From Streptomyces spectabilis (GTDB lineage: Bacteria; Actinomycetota; Actinomycetes; Streptomycetales; Streptomycetaceae): 64,000 nt of DNA. Under the pieces are notes generated by a model. It was not told the origin of the DNA. It saw only the letters and a program-made list of their open reading frames with translations, and ran no database searches. The position numbers were made by a program, and so were the translations under genes. Each line of letters opens with the position of its first letter. Positions within the stretch are counted from its first letter, which is position 1. Below are positions 16,577 through 25,321 of the stretch, in pieces. The DNA lies in assembly GCF_008704795.1 (NCBI RefSeq), contig NZ_CP023690.1:8814501-8878500 (forward strand). The letters run 5' to 3'.

Positions 16577-16777
16577 ATGACCCCCCTCGACCTCGACCCA
16601 CCCGACGCGGCCCGCTGGGCCCGGCGCGCCGGGCTGCCCCTGGCCGACGAGCGCCTCGGCGCCGTGGCCGCCACCGCCGCGCACATCCACGCCGTCGTCG
16701 CGACCCTGCGCGAGCTCGACCTCACCGACGTGGCGCCCGCCGCCGTCGGAGTGGAGGTGCGCGATGCGACCCTATGA
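16577..16777 (+). CDS. Small GatC-like protein paired with amidase
   Basis: A 66-residue protein reading directly into the amidase gene with a 14-base overlap. Its layout, a short helical region with AARWARRAGLPLADERLGAVA and a central helix (HIHAVVATLRELDL) followed by TDVAPAAVG, resembles the GatC subunit that wraps the GatA amidase. No GatB is present, so it is not part of a tRNA amidotransferase. It is likely a stabilising or chaperone-like partner of the downstream amidase. Resemblance is by pattern only. Confidence 0.65.
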   Translation: MTPLDLDPPDAARWARRAGLPLADERLGAVAATAAHIHAVVATLRELDLTDVAPAAVGVEVRDATL

Positions 16778-18164
16778 GCTGACCGTCGCCGCCGCGGCAG
16801 CCGCGATCGCCACGGGCGAGCTGTCCCCGGTCGAGCTGACCGCGTCCGTCCTGGACCGCGTCGCGGAGGTGGAGCCGGGGCTCAACGCCTATGTGGCCGT
16901 GCGGCCCGAAGCCGCCCGCCGCGCCGCCGAGCGGGCGGAGCGCGAGCGCACCGCCGGGCGCGCGCACGGCCCCCTGCACGGCGTCCCGTTCGCCCTGAAG
17001 GACCTCATCGACGTCAAGGGGCAGTCCACGAGCGCCAGTTCACGCGTGCGCGACGGCCATGTGGCGGACGCCGACAGCACCGTCGCCGCCCGGCTCGCGG
17101 CCGCGGGCGCCGTGCTCCTGGGCAAGGCCCACACGCACGAGTTCGCCTACGGCCTGACGACGCCCCAGACCCGCAACGCCTGGGACGCCGAGCGGGTCGC
17201 GGGCGGGTCGAGCGGCGGCTCGGCCGTCGCCGTCGCGGCCGGGACCGCGCTCTTCTCGATCGGCACCGACACCGGCGGCTCCATCAGGGTCCCCGCCGCG
17301 CTCAACGGAGTGGTCGGCCTGAAGCCCACGTACGGCCTGGTGCCCACGCAGGGAGTGACCGCCCTGTCCTGGTCCCTCGACCACGTCGGCCCGATCACGC
17401 GCACGGTCCAGGACGCCGCGCTCGTGCTCCCCGCCCTGACCGGTGGCGCGGAACTCCCGTACGTGGAAGGGGATCTGACGGGCCTTCGGGTCGGCGTCCC
17501 CGCCAACTACTACTTCGACCGCGTCACCCCCGACGTCGAAGCGGCCGTGCGCGACGCCGTCGAGCGCCTCCGTGACCTGGGAGCCGAACTCGTCGACGTG
17601 CGGATCCCGATGACCCGCTACATCCAGGCGGTCCAGTGGGGCCTGATGGTCCCCGAGGCCAGCGCGAACCACGAGCGGACGCTGCGCACCGCGCCCGAGC
17701 TCTACGGGGACGACATCCGGGTCCTCCTCGAAGCGGGAGAGCTGTTCCACGCGGGCGACTACCTGCGGGCGCGGCGCGCCCGCACCCTGATGAGCCAGGA
17801 GTGGGCGCGGCTCCTGGAGGAGGTCGACGTCATCGCCGCTCCCACCGTGCCGCTGACCGCCGCCCGCACCGGGCAGCACACCGTGGAGTGGCCCGACGGC
17901 ACCGTGGAGAGCGTGTCGGACGCCTACGTCCGCCTGTCCGCACCCGCCAACATCACCGGCCTTCCCGCGCTGACCGTGCCCGTCGGCCGCGACGGCGCCG
18001 GGCTGCCCATCGGCATGCAGCTCGTCGGTCGCCCGCGCGCCGAGCGGACGCTGCTGCGCGCCGGGCGGGCGTACGAGATGACGCGCCCGGACGCGGGGGC
18101 CATCGCCCCGGGAAGGGTGGCCTCCGCCCTGGGGAGGGCGGAGGCGGCCCTTCCGTCCCCGTAG
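16764..18164 (+). CDS. Amidase signature family hydrolase
   Basis: A 466-residue amidase. The Ser-cisSer-Lys triad is intact: Lys79 in ALKDLID, cis-Ser149 in GGSSGGS and nucleophile Ser173 in GTDTGGSIRVPAALNG. Spacing 79-149-173 matches well-characterised signature amidases. The C-terminus has LTVPVGRDGAGLPIGMQLVG, usual for this family. The substrate (for example allophanate, aryl amides or carbamates) is unknown. Coupled to the GatC-like gene upstream and followed by a TetR gene, so it is likely a substrate-inducible catabolic unit. Confidence 0.88.
   Translation: MRPYELTVAAAAAAIATGELSPVELTASVLDRVAEVEPGLNAYVAVRPEAARRAAERAERERTAGRAHGPLHGVPFALKDLIDVKGQSTSASSRVRDGHVADADSTVAARLAAAGAVLLGKAHTHEFAYGLTTPQTRNAWDAERVAGGSSGGSAVAVAAGTALFSIGTDTGGSIRVPAALNGVVGLKPTYGLVPTQGVTALSWSLDHVGPITRTVQDAALVLPALTGGAELPYVEGDLTGLRVGVPANYYFDRVTPDVEAAVRDAVERLRDLGAELVDVRIPMTRYIQAVQWGLMVPEASANHERTLRTAPELYGDDIRVLLEAGELFHAGDYLRARRARTLMSQEWARLLEEVDVIAAPTVPLTAARTGQHTVEWPDGTVESVSDAYVRLSAPANITGLPALTVPVGRDGAGLPIGMQLVGRPRAERTLLRAGRAYEMTRPDAGAIAPGRVASALGRAEAALPSP
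18111..18154 (+). other. Large hairpin at the amidase 3' end
   Basis: GGAAGGG (18111-18117) pairs with CCCTTCC (18148-18154), and GCCTCCGCCCT (18120-18130) pairs with AGGGCGGAGGC (18135-18145). It overlaps the last amidase codons, so it could attenuate transcription into tetR or protect the 3' end. Confidence 0.5.
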
Positions 18165-18184
18165 AAGCTAGGAATTCGCGTTAA
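18164..18184 (+). promoter_or_regulatory. Third copy of the amidase-locus operator, before tetR
   Basis: GAAGCTAGGAATTCGCGTTAA keeps the outer AAGC...GCGTT part of the two copies at 16483 and 16530. It lies just before the regulator start, as expected of autoregulation. Confidence 0.45.
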
Positions 18185-18194
18185 GGTGAACGGC

Positions 18195-18764
18195 ATGAGT
18201 CCCAGGCCCATGGCCCGACCCGGGGGGCGCAGCGCCCGGGTGCAGGCGTCCGTGCACGCCGCCGTGCGCGAGCTCGAGGCGGAGCGGGGCCGCGCGGCCC
18301 TGACCGTCCCGCTGGTCGCGGCGCGGGCCGGGGTCACGCCGTCCACCGTCTACCGCCGCTGGGGCGACCTCCAGGAGCTCCTGTCGGACGTCGCGGTCGA
18401 GCGCCTCAGGCCCGAGGCGGACCCCGCGGACCACGGCGGCTTCCGCGCCGACCTGACGGCGTGGACCGAGCACTTCCTGGAGGAGATGTCGTCGGCGCCG
18501 GGCCGGGCCTATCTGCGCGACGCGCTCCTCGGCGACCCCGGGAGCGGCAACGCGAGCCGCTGTTCCGACTACTCCGCCGAGCACATCGACCTGCTCCTGG
18601 CCCGCGCCGCCGAGCGCGGCGAGCGGCCGCTGCCGGAGCGCGAGGCCGTCATGGACCACGTGGTCGCGCCGCTGCTCTTCCGCATCCTGTTCCGGCCGGA
18701 CGGCCTGTCGCCGCAGTACGCGCGCGGACTCGTGGAAGAGGCCCTCGGGGCGAGCGCCCGCTGA
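18195..18764 (+). CDS. TetR family transcriptional regulator
   Basis: A 189-residue regulator. The helix-turn-helix reads LTVPLVAARAGVTPSTVYRRWGDLQELL. The C-terminal domain (TetR_C_11/16-like) has DLTAWTEHFLEEM and VVAPLLFRILFRPDGLS. ATG 18195 is chosen with AAGGTGA at good spacing; an in-frame GTG at 18186 is the alternative. It follows the amidase by 30 bases and is followed by a strong terminator. Likely controls the divergent MBL and amidase units through the AAAGC-type sites. Confidence 0.85.
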   Translation: MSPRPMARPGGRSARVQASVHAAVRELEAERGRAALTVPLVAARAGVTPSTVYRRWGDLQELLSDVAVERLRPEADPADHGGFRADLTAWTEHFLEEMSSAPGRAYLRDALLGDPGSGNASRCSDYSAEHIDLLLARAAERGERPLPEREAVMDHVVAPLLFRILFRPDGLSPQYARGLVEEALGASAR

Positions 18765-18773
18765 GCACGGCAC

Positions 18774-18809
18774 GGCCGGTGGCCCGGGGAAGACCCCGGG
18801 TCACCGGCC
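18774..18809 (+). terminator. Terminator after tetR
   Basis: GGCCGGTG and CACCGGCC flank CCCGGGG/CCCCGGG with one G-T pair, giving a 16-pair stem and an AAGA loop, followed by CTTCG. It starts nine bases after the tetR stop. Confidence 0.8.
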
Positions 18810-18946
18810 TTCGCACGTCAGGACTCGGGTGCCGCCGGATCCGCACTTCGCGCGGACAGCCCGCGACGACCGGCTCGTCCGCGACCTGCATGTGGGAGCG
18901 GGCCGCTTCCAGGGTTCACGAGGTCACCGGCTGGCCGTCGCGCCTT

Positions 18947-18971
18947 ATTGCACATCGCTTGCAATTACTAT
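18947..18971 (+). promoter_or_regulatory. Palindrome and -10-like box before the tsaD-like operon
   Basis: ATTGCA-N7-TGCAAT (18947-18965) is a perfect 6-bp inverted repeat, directly followed by TACTAT (18966-18971), a possible -10. This AT-rich block stands out in a GC-rich gap and is a likely operator/promoter for the three-gene operon. Confidence 0.6.
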
Positions 18972-19023
18972 GGACAGGCAGTAGCCGGGCCGGTCGGCAC
19001 GCGGAGGAAGCGGGAGTACACGC

Positions 19024-20088
19024 ATGGCACCCCCTCGGATCGTTCTGGGGATCGAGTCTTCTTGCGACGAGACCGGGGCAGGTCTCGTACAGGGCGGACG
19101 GCTGCTCGGGCACGCCGTCGCGTCCAGCATGGACGAGCACGCCCGCTTCGGCGGCGTCGTCCCCGAGATCGCCGCCCGCGCCCACGTGCACGCGCTGAAC
19201 CCGGTGGTCCGCCGCGCCCTCGACCGAGCGGGGCTGCGGCTCGGCGACATCGGCGCCGTCGCCGTGACGACGGGGCCCGGCCTGTCCGGCGCCCTCCAGG
19301 TCGGCCTCGCCGGGGCGAAGGGCCTCGCGTACGCGCTCGACGTGCCGCTGTACGGCGTGCACCACCTGGCCGGGCACGTCGCCGCCGACACCCTGGAGCA
19401 CGGCCCGCTGCCCGACCCGTGCGTGGTCCTCATCGTGTCCGGCGGCCACACCTCGCTGCTGCTCGTGCGCGACCTCGCCCGCGACCCGATCGCGCACCTG
19501 GGCGACACCCTGGACGACGCGGCGGGGGAGTGCTTCGACAAGGTGGCCCGCGTCTTCGGCCTGCCCTACCCGGGCGGCCCGGCCGTCGACCGCGCGGCCC
19601 GCGAGGGCTCCCCGGACGCGGTCGCCTTCCCGCGCCCGCTGACCGGGCCGCGCGACGACCCGTACGCCTTCTCCTTCTCCGGCCTCAAGACCGCCGCGGC
19701 CCGCTGGGCCGAGAGCCACCGGGGCGGCGAACTGCCAGTCGCCGACGGGGCCGCCGCACTCCAGGAGGCCGTCGCCGACGTCCTCACCCGCAAGGCGGTC
19801 GCGGCCTGCGCCGCGCACGGCGTGGGCACCCTCGTGGTCGTCGGCGGCGTCGCCGCCAACTCCCGGGTGCGGTCTTTGGCCGAGGAGCGCTGCCGGGCCG
19901 CGGGGATCACCCTGCGCGTCCCGCCGCTCGGCCTGTGCACCGACAACGGCGCGATGATCGCCGCGGTGGGCGACCTCCTGGTGCGCGCGGGCGCCGAACC
20001 CGCGCCCCTGGACGTGTCCATCGACCCGTCGGCGCCCCTTGAGTACGCCGCGCTGCACCCCGTCGGCGCCTTCGCGAGGGCCGCCTGA
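19024..20088 (+). CDS. TsaD/Kae1/Qri7-like t6A37 transferase subunit
   Basis: A 354-residue ASKHA-fold protein of the TsaD family, which transfers threonylcarbamoyl to A37 of ANN-decoding tRNAs. It opens [16 protein letters not shown]. The metal site HHLAGH covers His114 and His118, with [24 protein letters not shown] and the closing Asp in [10 protein letters not shown], so all key residues are kept. In streptomycetes the housekeeping tsaD normally lies next to tsaB/rimI and groES-groEL; here the neighbours are a GNAT and an AlaRS, so a second, specialised copy is suspected. SD: AGGAAGCGGGAG region before ATG 19024. Confidence 0.82.
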   Translation: MAPPRIVLGIESSCDETGAGLVQGGRLLGHAVASSMDEHARFGGVVPEIAARAHVHALNPVVRRALDRAGLRLGDIGAVAVTTGPGLSGALQVGLAGAKGLAYALDVPLYGVHHLAGHVAADTLEHGPLPDPCVVLIVSGGHTSLLLVRDLARDPIAHLGDTLDDAAGECFDKVARVFGLPYPGGPAVDRAAREGSPDAVAFPRPLTGPRDDPYAFSFSGLKTAAARWAESHRGGELPVADGAAALQEAVADVLTRKAVAACAAHGVGTLVVVGGVAANSRVRSLAEERCRAAGITLRVPPLGLCTDNGAMIAAVGDLLVRAGAEPAPLDVSIDPSAPLEYAALHPVGAFARAA

Positions 20089-20663
20089 TGGCCGCCGTCG
20101 TGCACCGCCTCGCCGGCCCCGCGCTGCTCGCCCACCGCGACGGCATCCGCGCGGTCTACGCCGCCGCGTTCGCCGAGCCGCCCTGGCACGCGGAGCCCGC
20201 CGAGGCCGACGGCTACCTCACGCGCCTCGCGGGCGACGTGCAGCGGCCCGGCTTCGCGGGCGCGGTGGCCCTCGACGGCGAGCGGGTGCTCGGCTTCGCC
20301 ACGGCCTGGACGTCGAGCACCCCGCTGCCCGGCACCCGCTCCTACCCGCGCGTCACCGCCGCGCTCGGCGCCGAGCGCGCCGCCGCGTGGCTGTGCGGCG
20401 GCACGGAGGTCGACGAACTCGCCGTCTCGCCCGCCGCGCACGGCCGCGGACTCGGCCGTACGCTCCTCGAAGCGGTCACGCGCGACGCGCCCGACGCCCG
20501 CTGCTGGCTGCTCACGTCCGTGCGGGCCGACGCCACCGTCCGCTTCTACGAGCGGCTCGGCTGGCGGCAGGTCACCCACCCCGCGCCCGACGGGTACGGC
20601 ACCGCCGTCTTCCTCGGCCCCGGCCACCCGGCGCGTGCCGCCGCCGTCCTACCGTCCCTGTAA
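20088..20663 (+). CDS. GNAT family N-acetyltransferase
   Basis: A 191-residue acetyltransferase. The acetyl-CoA motif lies in VDELAVSPAAHGRGLGRTLLEAV (Q/RxxGxG/A as RGLGRT), and the C-terminal VRFYERLGWRQV strand-helix is typical. The TGATG overlap with the tsaD-like stop couples translation. In the housekeeping locus tsaD is accompanied by the GNAT RimI, but this protein is longer and does not read as RimI. The substrate is unknown; a tRNA, amino acid or aminoacyl conjugate would fit the neighbours (inference). Confidence 0.75.
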   Translation: MAAVVHRLAGPALLAHRDGIRAVYAAAFAEPPWHAEPAEADGYLTRLAGDVQRPGFAGAVALDGERVLGFATAWTSSTPLPGTRSYPRVTAALGAERAAAWLCGGTEVDELAVSPAAHGRGLGRTLLEAVTRDAPDARCWLLTSVRADATVRFYERLGWRQVTHPAPDGYGTAVFLGPGHPARAAAVLPSL

Positions 20664-20689
20664 CCACTGAACCCCCGCCGGAGCACGCC

Positions 20690-23350
20690 TTGCGCACCGC
20701 CGACATCCGCACCCGCTTCCTCGACTTCTTCGCCGAGCGGGGCCACACCGTGGTGCCCAGCGCCCCGCTGCCGACGCCCGACCCGACGCTCCTGTTCGTC
20801 AACGCGGGCATGGTGCCGTTCAAGCCGTATCTGACGGGCGAGGTCGCACCGCCCTGGCCGCGCGCCACCAGCGTGCAGAAGTGCGTGCGCACCCTCGACA
20901 TCGAGGAGGTCGGCAAGACCACCCGGCACGGCTCGTTCTTCCAGATGAACGGCAACTTCTCCTTCGGCGACTACTTCAAGGAAGAGGCCATCACCTTCGC
21001 CTGGGACCTGAGCACCCGCTCCGTCGCCGACGGCGGCTACGGGCTCGACCCGGCGAAGATCTGGGTGACCGTCCACCACTCCGACGACGAGTCGCGCGGC
21101 CTGTGGCGGCGCGTCGCCGACCTGCCCGACGAGCGCATCGTGGCCCGAGGCGACGAGGACAACTTCTGGTCCATGGGCGTGCCCGGACCCTGCGGCCCCT
21201 GCTCGGAGCTGTACTACGACCGGGGTCCCGCGCTCGGCCGCGCGGGCGGCCCGGCCGTCGACGAGGACCGGTACATGGAGTTCTGGAACCTCGTCTTCAT
21301 GCAGTACGAGCGCGGCGAGGGCACCGGCAAGACCGGCTACCCGATCCTCGGCGAACTCCCGCGCCGCAACATCGACACCGGCATGGGCCTGGAGCGCATG
21401 GCCACCCTGCTCCAGGGCGTCGACAATCTGTACGAGATCGACGAGACCCGGCCCGTCCTCGACCGCGCCGCCGAACTCGCCGGGGTGCGCTACGGCGCCG
21501 ACGCCGCCCAGGACGTGCGCCTTCGCGTCGTCGCCGACCACGTCCGCACCGCCCTGATGCTGCTCGCCGACGGCACCGCGCCCGGCAACGAGGGCCGCGG
21601 CTACGTCCTGCGCCGCATCCTGCGCCGCGCCGTGCGCTCCATGCGCCAGCTCGGCCACGGCGACCCGGCCCTCGCGGACCTGCTGGCCGTCGCCCGCGAC
21701 CGGATGGCGCCGAGCTACCCCGAGGTCGCCGACGCCTACGCGCGCATCGCCGACCAGGCCCAGGGCGAGGAGGACGCCTTCCGCGCCACCCTCAAGCAGG
21801 GCACCACGGTCCTGGACACCGCCGTCACCCGGGTCAAGGCCGACGGCGGCCGCCAACTGCCCGGCGCCAAGGCCTTCCTGCTGCACGACACCTACGGCTT
21901 TCCCATCGACCTCACCCTGGAGATGGCCGCCGAGCAGGGCGTCGAGGTCGACCGCGAGGGCTTCACGGCCCTCATGCGCGAGCAGCGCGAGCGGGCCCGC
22001 GCCGACGCCCGCGCCCGCAAGTCCGGGTCCGCAATCGACACCTCGGCCCTGCGCGCCGTCCTCGACGAGCACGGGCCGACCGACTGGCGTGCCTGGGACA
22101 CCCTGGCGACGGACTCCCGCGTCCTCGCGCTCATGGGCCCGGCCGGCCCCGTGCCCCTCGCCCGCGCCGGCGAGATCGTCACCGCCGTCCTCGACCGCAC
22201 GCCGTTCTACGCCGAGTCCGGTGGGCAGGACAGCGACGCCGGACGGCTCTCCGGTGCGTCCCTCGAAGCCGATGTGCTCGATGTGCAGCGGCCGCTGCCC
22301 GGCCTGGTGGCCCATCAGATCAGGGTCACCGCAGGTGAGTTGGCCGTCGGCGGTCGCGTGCACGCCGCCGTCGACCCCGAGTGGCGGCTCGGTGCGCGCC
22401 AGGCCCACTCGGGCACCCACGTGCTGCACGCCGCCCTGCGCGAGATCCTCGGCCCGACCGCCCTGCAGTCCGGCTCCTACAACCGCCCCGGCTATCTGCG
22501 GCTCGACTTCCCCTGGCGCGGGGGCCTCTCCGCCACCGTCCGCAGCGAGGTCGAGGAGGCCGCCAACCGGGCGCTCCGCCGCGACCTGCCCGTCGGCGTG
22601 CGCTGGATGACGCTGCCCGAGGCCAAGGAGCTCGGCGCGCTGGCGCTGTTCGACGAGACGTACGGCGAGCGGGTCCGGGTGGTCGAGATCGGCGGTGCCT
22701 GGTCGCGCGAGCTGTGCGGCGGCACCCACGTCGAGCACGCGTCCCAGGTCGGCGTGGTCGCCCTGACCGCCGAGTCGTCGGTGGGCGCGGGCATGCGGCG
22801 CCTGGAGGCCGCGGTCGGCGTCGAGGGCTTCGGCTATCTCGCGCGCGAGCGCGACCTGGTCGCCCGGATCGCCGAGCAGGTGCAGGCGCCGCGCGCCGAA
22901 CTCCCCGACCGGGTCGCCGCGTTGCTCGACCGGCTCAAGGCCGCGGACCGGGAGAACGAGCGCCTTCGGCAGTCGGCCCGTGCCGCCCGCGCCGCCGAAC
23001 TCGCCGGGCAGGCCGTCGAGGTGGCGGGCGCGTACGTGGCCACCGCGACGACGGACGGCGACGCGGGCGCCGCGCGGGCCCTGGCCGTCGAAGTGCGCGG
23101 ACGGCTGCGCGCCGAGCGCCCCGGCGTGGCCGCCGTGACTCTCTCCGGCGCCAAGCCGGTCCTCGCCGTGGCCGTGAACGAAGCGGCAAGGACAGCGGGT
23201 CTGTCGGCCTCCGCCCTGGTCAAGCGGCTGCTCGGCGGACGCGGCGGCGGCTCGGACGAGGTGGCGCAGGGCGGCGGAGCGGACCGGGAGCGGCTCGCGG
23301 CCGCGGTGGCCGGGCTCCCCGGCGTCGTACGCGAGGAACTCGGCGCCTAG
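20690..23350 (+). CDS. Alanine--tRNA ligase, probable second copy
   Basis: An 886-residue class II synthetase. Motif 1 region reads RGHTVVPSAPLP, motif 2 is in TTRHGSFFQMNGNFSFGDYF, and motif 3 in GMGLERMATLLQG. The editing domain keeps its zinc ligands: His573 and His577 (HSGTH) and Cys676 and His680 (CGGTH). The C-Ala tail with a coiled-coil (LLDRLKAADRENERLRQ) and a C-terminal GGRGGGSDEVAQGGG is present. The start is taken as TTG 20690 with GGAG six bases upstream. Its location with tsaD-like and GNAT genes is unlike the usual streptomycete alaS locus. Confidence 0.88.
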   Translation: MRTADIRTRFLDFFAERGHTVVPSAPLPTPDPTLLFVNAGMVPFKPYLTGEVAPPWPRATSVQKCVRTLDIEEVGKTTRHGSFFQMNGNFSFGDYFKEEAITFAWDLSTRSVADGGYGLDPAKIWVTVHHSDDESRGLWRRVADLPDERIVARGDEDNFWSMGVPGPCGPCSELYYDRGPALGRAGGPAVDEDRYMEFWNLVFMQYERGEGTGKTGYPILGELPRRNIDTGMGLERMATLLQGVDNLYEIDETRPVLDRAAELAGVRYGADAAQDVRLRVVADHVRTALMLLADGTAPGNEGRGYVLRRILRRAVRSMRQLGHGDPALADLLAVARDRMAPSYPEVADAYARIADQAQGEEDAFRATLKQGTTVLDTAVTRVKADGGRQLPGAKAFLLHDTYGFPIDLTLEMAAEQGVEVDREGFTALMREQRERARADARARKSGSAIDTSALRAVLDEHGPTDWRAWDTLATDSRVLALMGPAGPVPLARAGEIVTAVLDRTPFYAESGGQDSDAGRLSGASLEADVLDVQRPLPGLVAHQIRVTAGELAVGGRVHAAVDPEWRLGARQAHSGTHVLHAALREILGPTALQSGSYNRPGYLRLDFPWRGGLSATVRSEVEEAANRALRRDLPVGVRWMTLPEAKELGALALFDETYGERVRVVEIGGAWSRELCGGTHVEHASQVGVVALTAESSVGAGMRRLEAAVGVEGFGYLARERDLVARIAEQVQAPRAELPDRVAALLDRLKAADRENERLRQSARAARAAELAGQAVEVAGAYVATATTDGDAGAARALAVEVRGRLRAERPGVAAVTLSGAKPVLAVAVNEAARTAGLSASALVKRLLGGRGGGSDEVAQGGGADRERLAAAVAGLPGVVREELGA

Positions 23351-23363
23351 CGGCCGGGTGACG

Positions 23364-23395
23364 GGCGGCCGCCGTGCGGGGACACGGCGGCCGCC
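23364..23395 (+). terminator. Terminator after alaS
   Basis: A perfect 13-bp stem (GGCGGCCGCCGTG and complement) with a six-base loop, 13 bases beyond the AlaRS stop. Confidence 0.78.
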
Positions 23396-23432
23396 GAGGG
23401 GGCGACAGGGGTGGGGCAGGGGTTGGCCTCTG

Positions 23433-23460
23433 TGGACTTACTAGGACGTCCAAGTATATC
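23433..23460 (+). promoter_or_regulatory. Promoter with GGACGTCC palindrome before the riboswitch
   Basis: TGGACT (23433-23438) and an AT-rich AAGTATAT box (from 23452) frame a near-perfect palindrome, ACTAGGACGTCCAAGT. The 15-mer AGGACGTCCAAGTAT (23443-23457) recurs with one mismatch at 32803-32817. Confidence 0.55.
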
Positions 23461-23640
23461 GTCGTGACCAAGGCCCGCGGTGCAGGGAAGCCGGTGTGAA
23501 TCCGGCACGGTCCCGCCACTGTGACCGGGGAGCGCGTTCCCGTGGAGGTTCGAACGCCACTGACGGAGAAGTCCGTTGGGAAGGCGGGGGAGCGCGCGCT
23601 GATCCGGGAGTCAGGATACCGGCCGTGGGGTGTTCCGTGT
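23460..23640 (+). promoter_or_regulatory. Cobalamin riboswitch
   Basis: RNA element that binds adenosyl- or methylcobalamin and normally shuts off the downstream gene. The conserved core is visible in order: GGGAAGCCGGTGTGAATCCG followed by GCACGGTCCCGCCACTGTGA (23485-23525), peripheral stems, and the B12 box AGTCAGGATACCGGCC at 23609-23624. This matches the classic cobalamin element. What follows is unusual: a 21-codon open frame and then the valine-degradation operon, rather than B12 synthesis, cobalt transport, metE or nrd genes. Confidence 0.93.
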
Positions 23641-23666
23641 TGTCCACGAGGATGGAGCAGACACGC

Positions 23667-23732
23667 ATGGCCCCGGTGCGCACCCGCGACCCTGGAATTC
23701 CGGACCTGCGAGCGGTGACCCCCGCTGTCTGA
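23667..23732 (+). CDS. Possible 21-codon leader ORF after the riboswitch
   Basis: ATG 23667 with GGAG ten bases upstream opens a 21-residue frame (MAPVRTRDPG..., ending TPAV) that stops at 23732, 81 bases before mmsA. An in-frame ATG at 23652 would add five residues. It has no recognised homologue. It may be the true target of riboswitch-controlled translation, the remnant of a deleted B12-regulated gene, or chance. Confidence 0.3.
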   Translation: MAPVRTRDPGIPDLRAVTPAV

Positions 23733-23813
23733 AGGCCGTTCCGCGTGCCCGCGGAGGCGCGCGGCCCGGCCCTGCCGTCCCCGGACCACACCTGACGAAA
23801 GAAGCAGGCCCCC

Positions 23814-25313
<1,500 letters not shown>

Positions 25314-25321
25314 GCGGCCCG

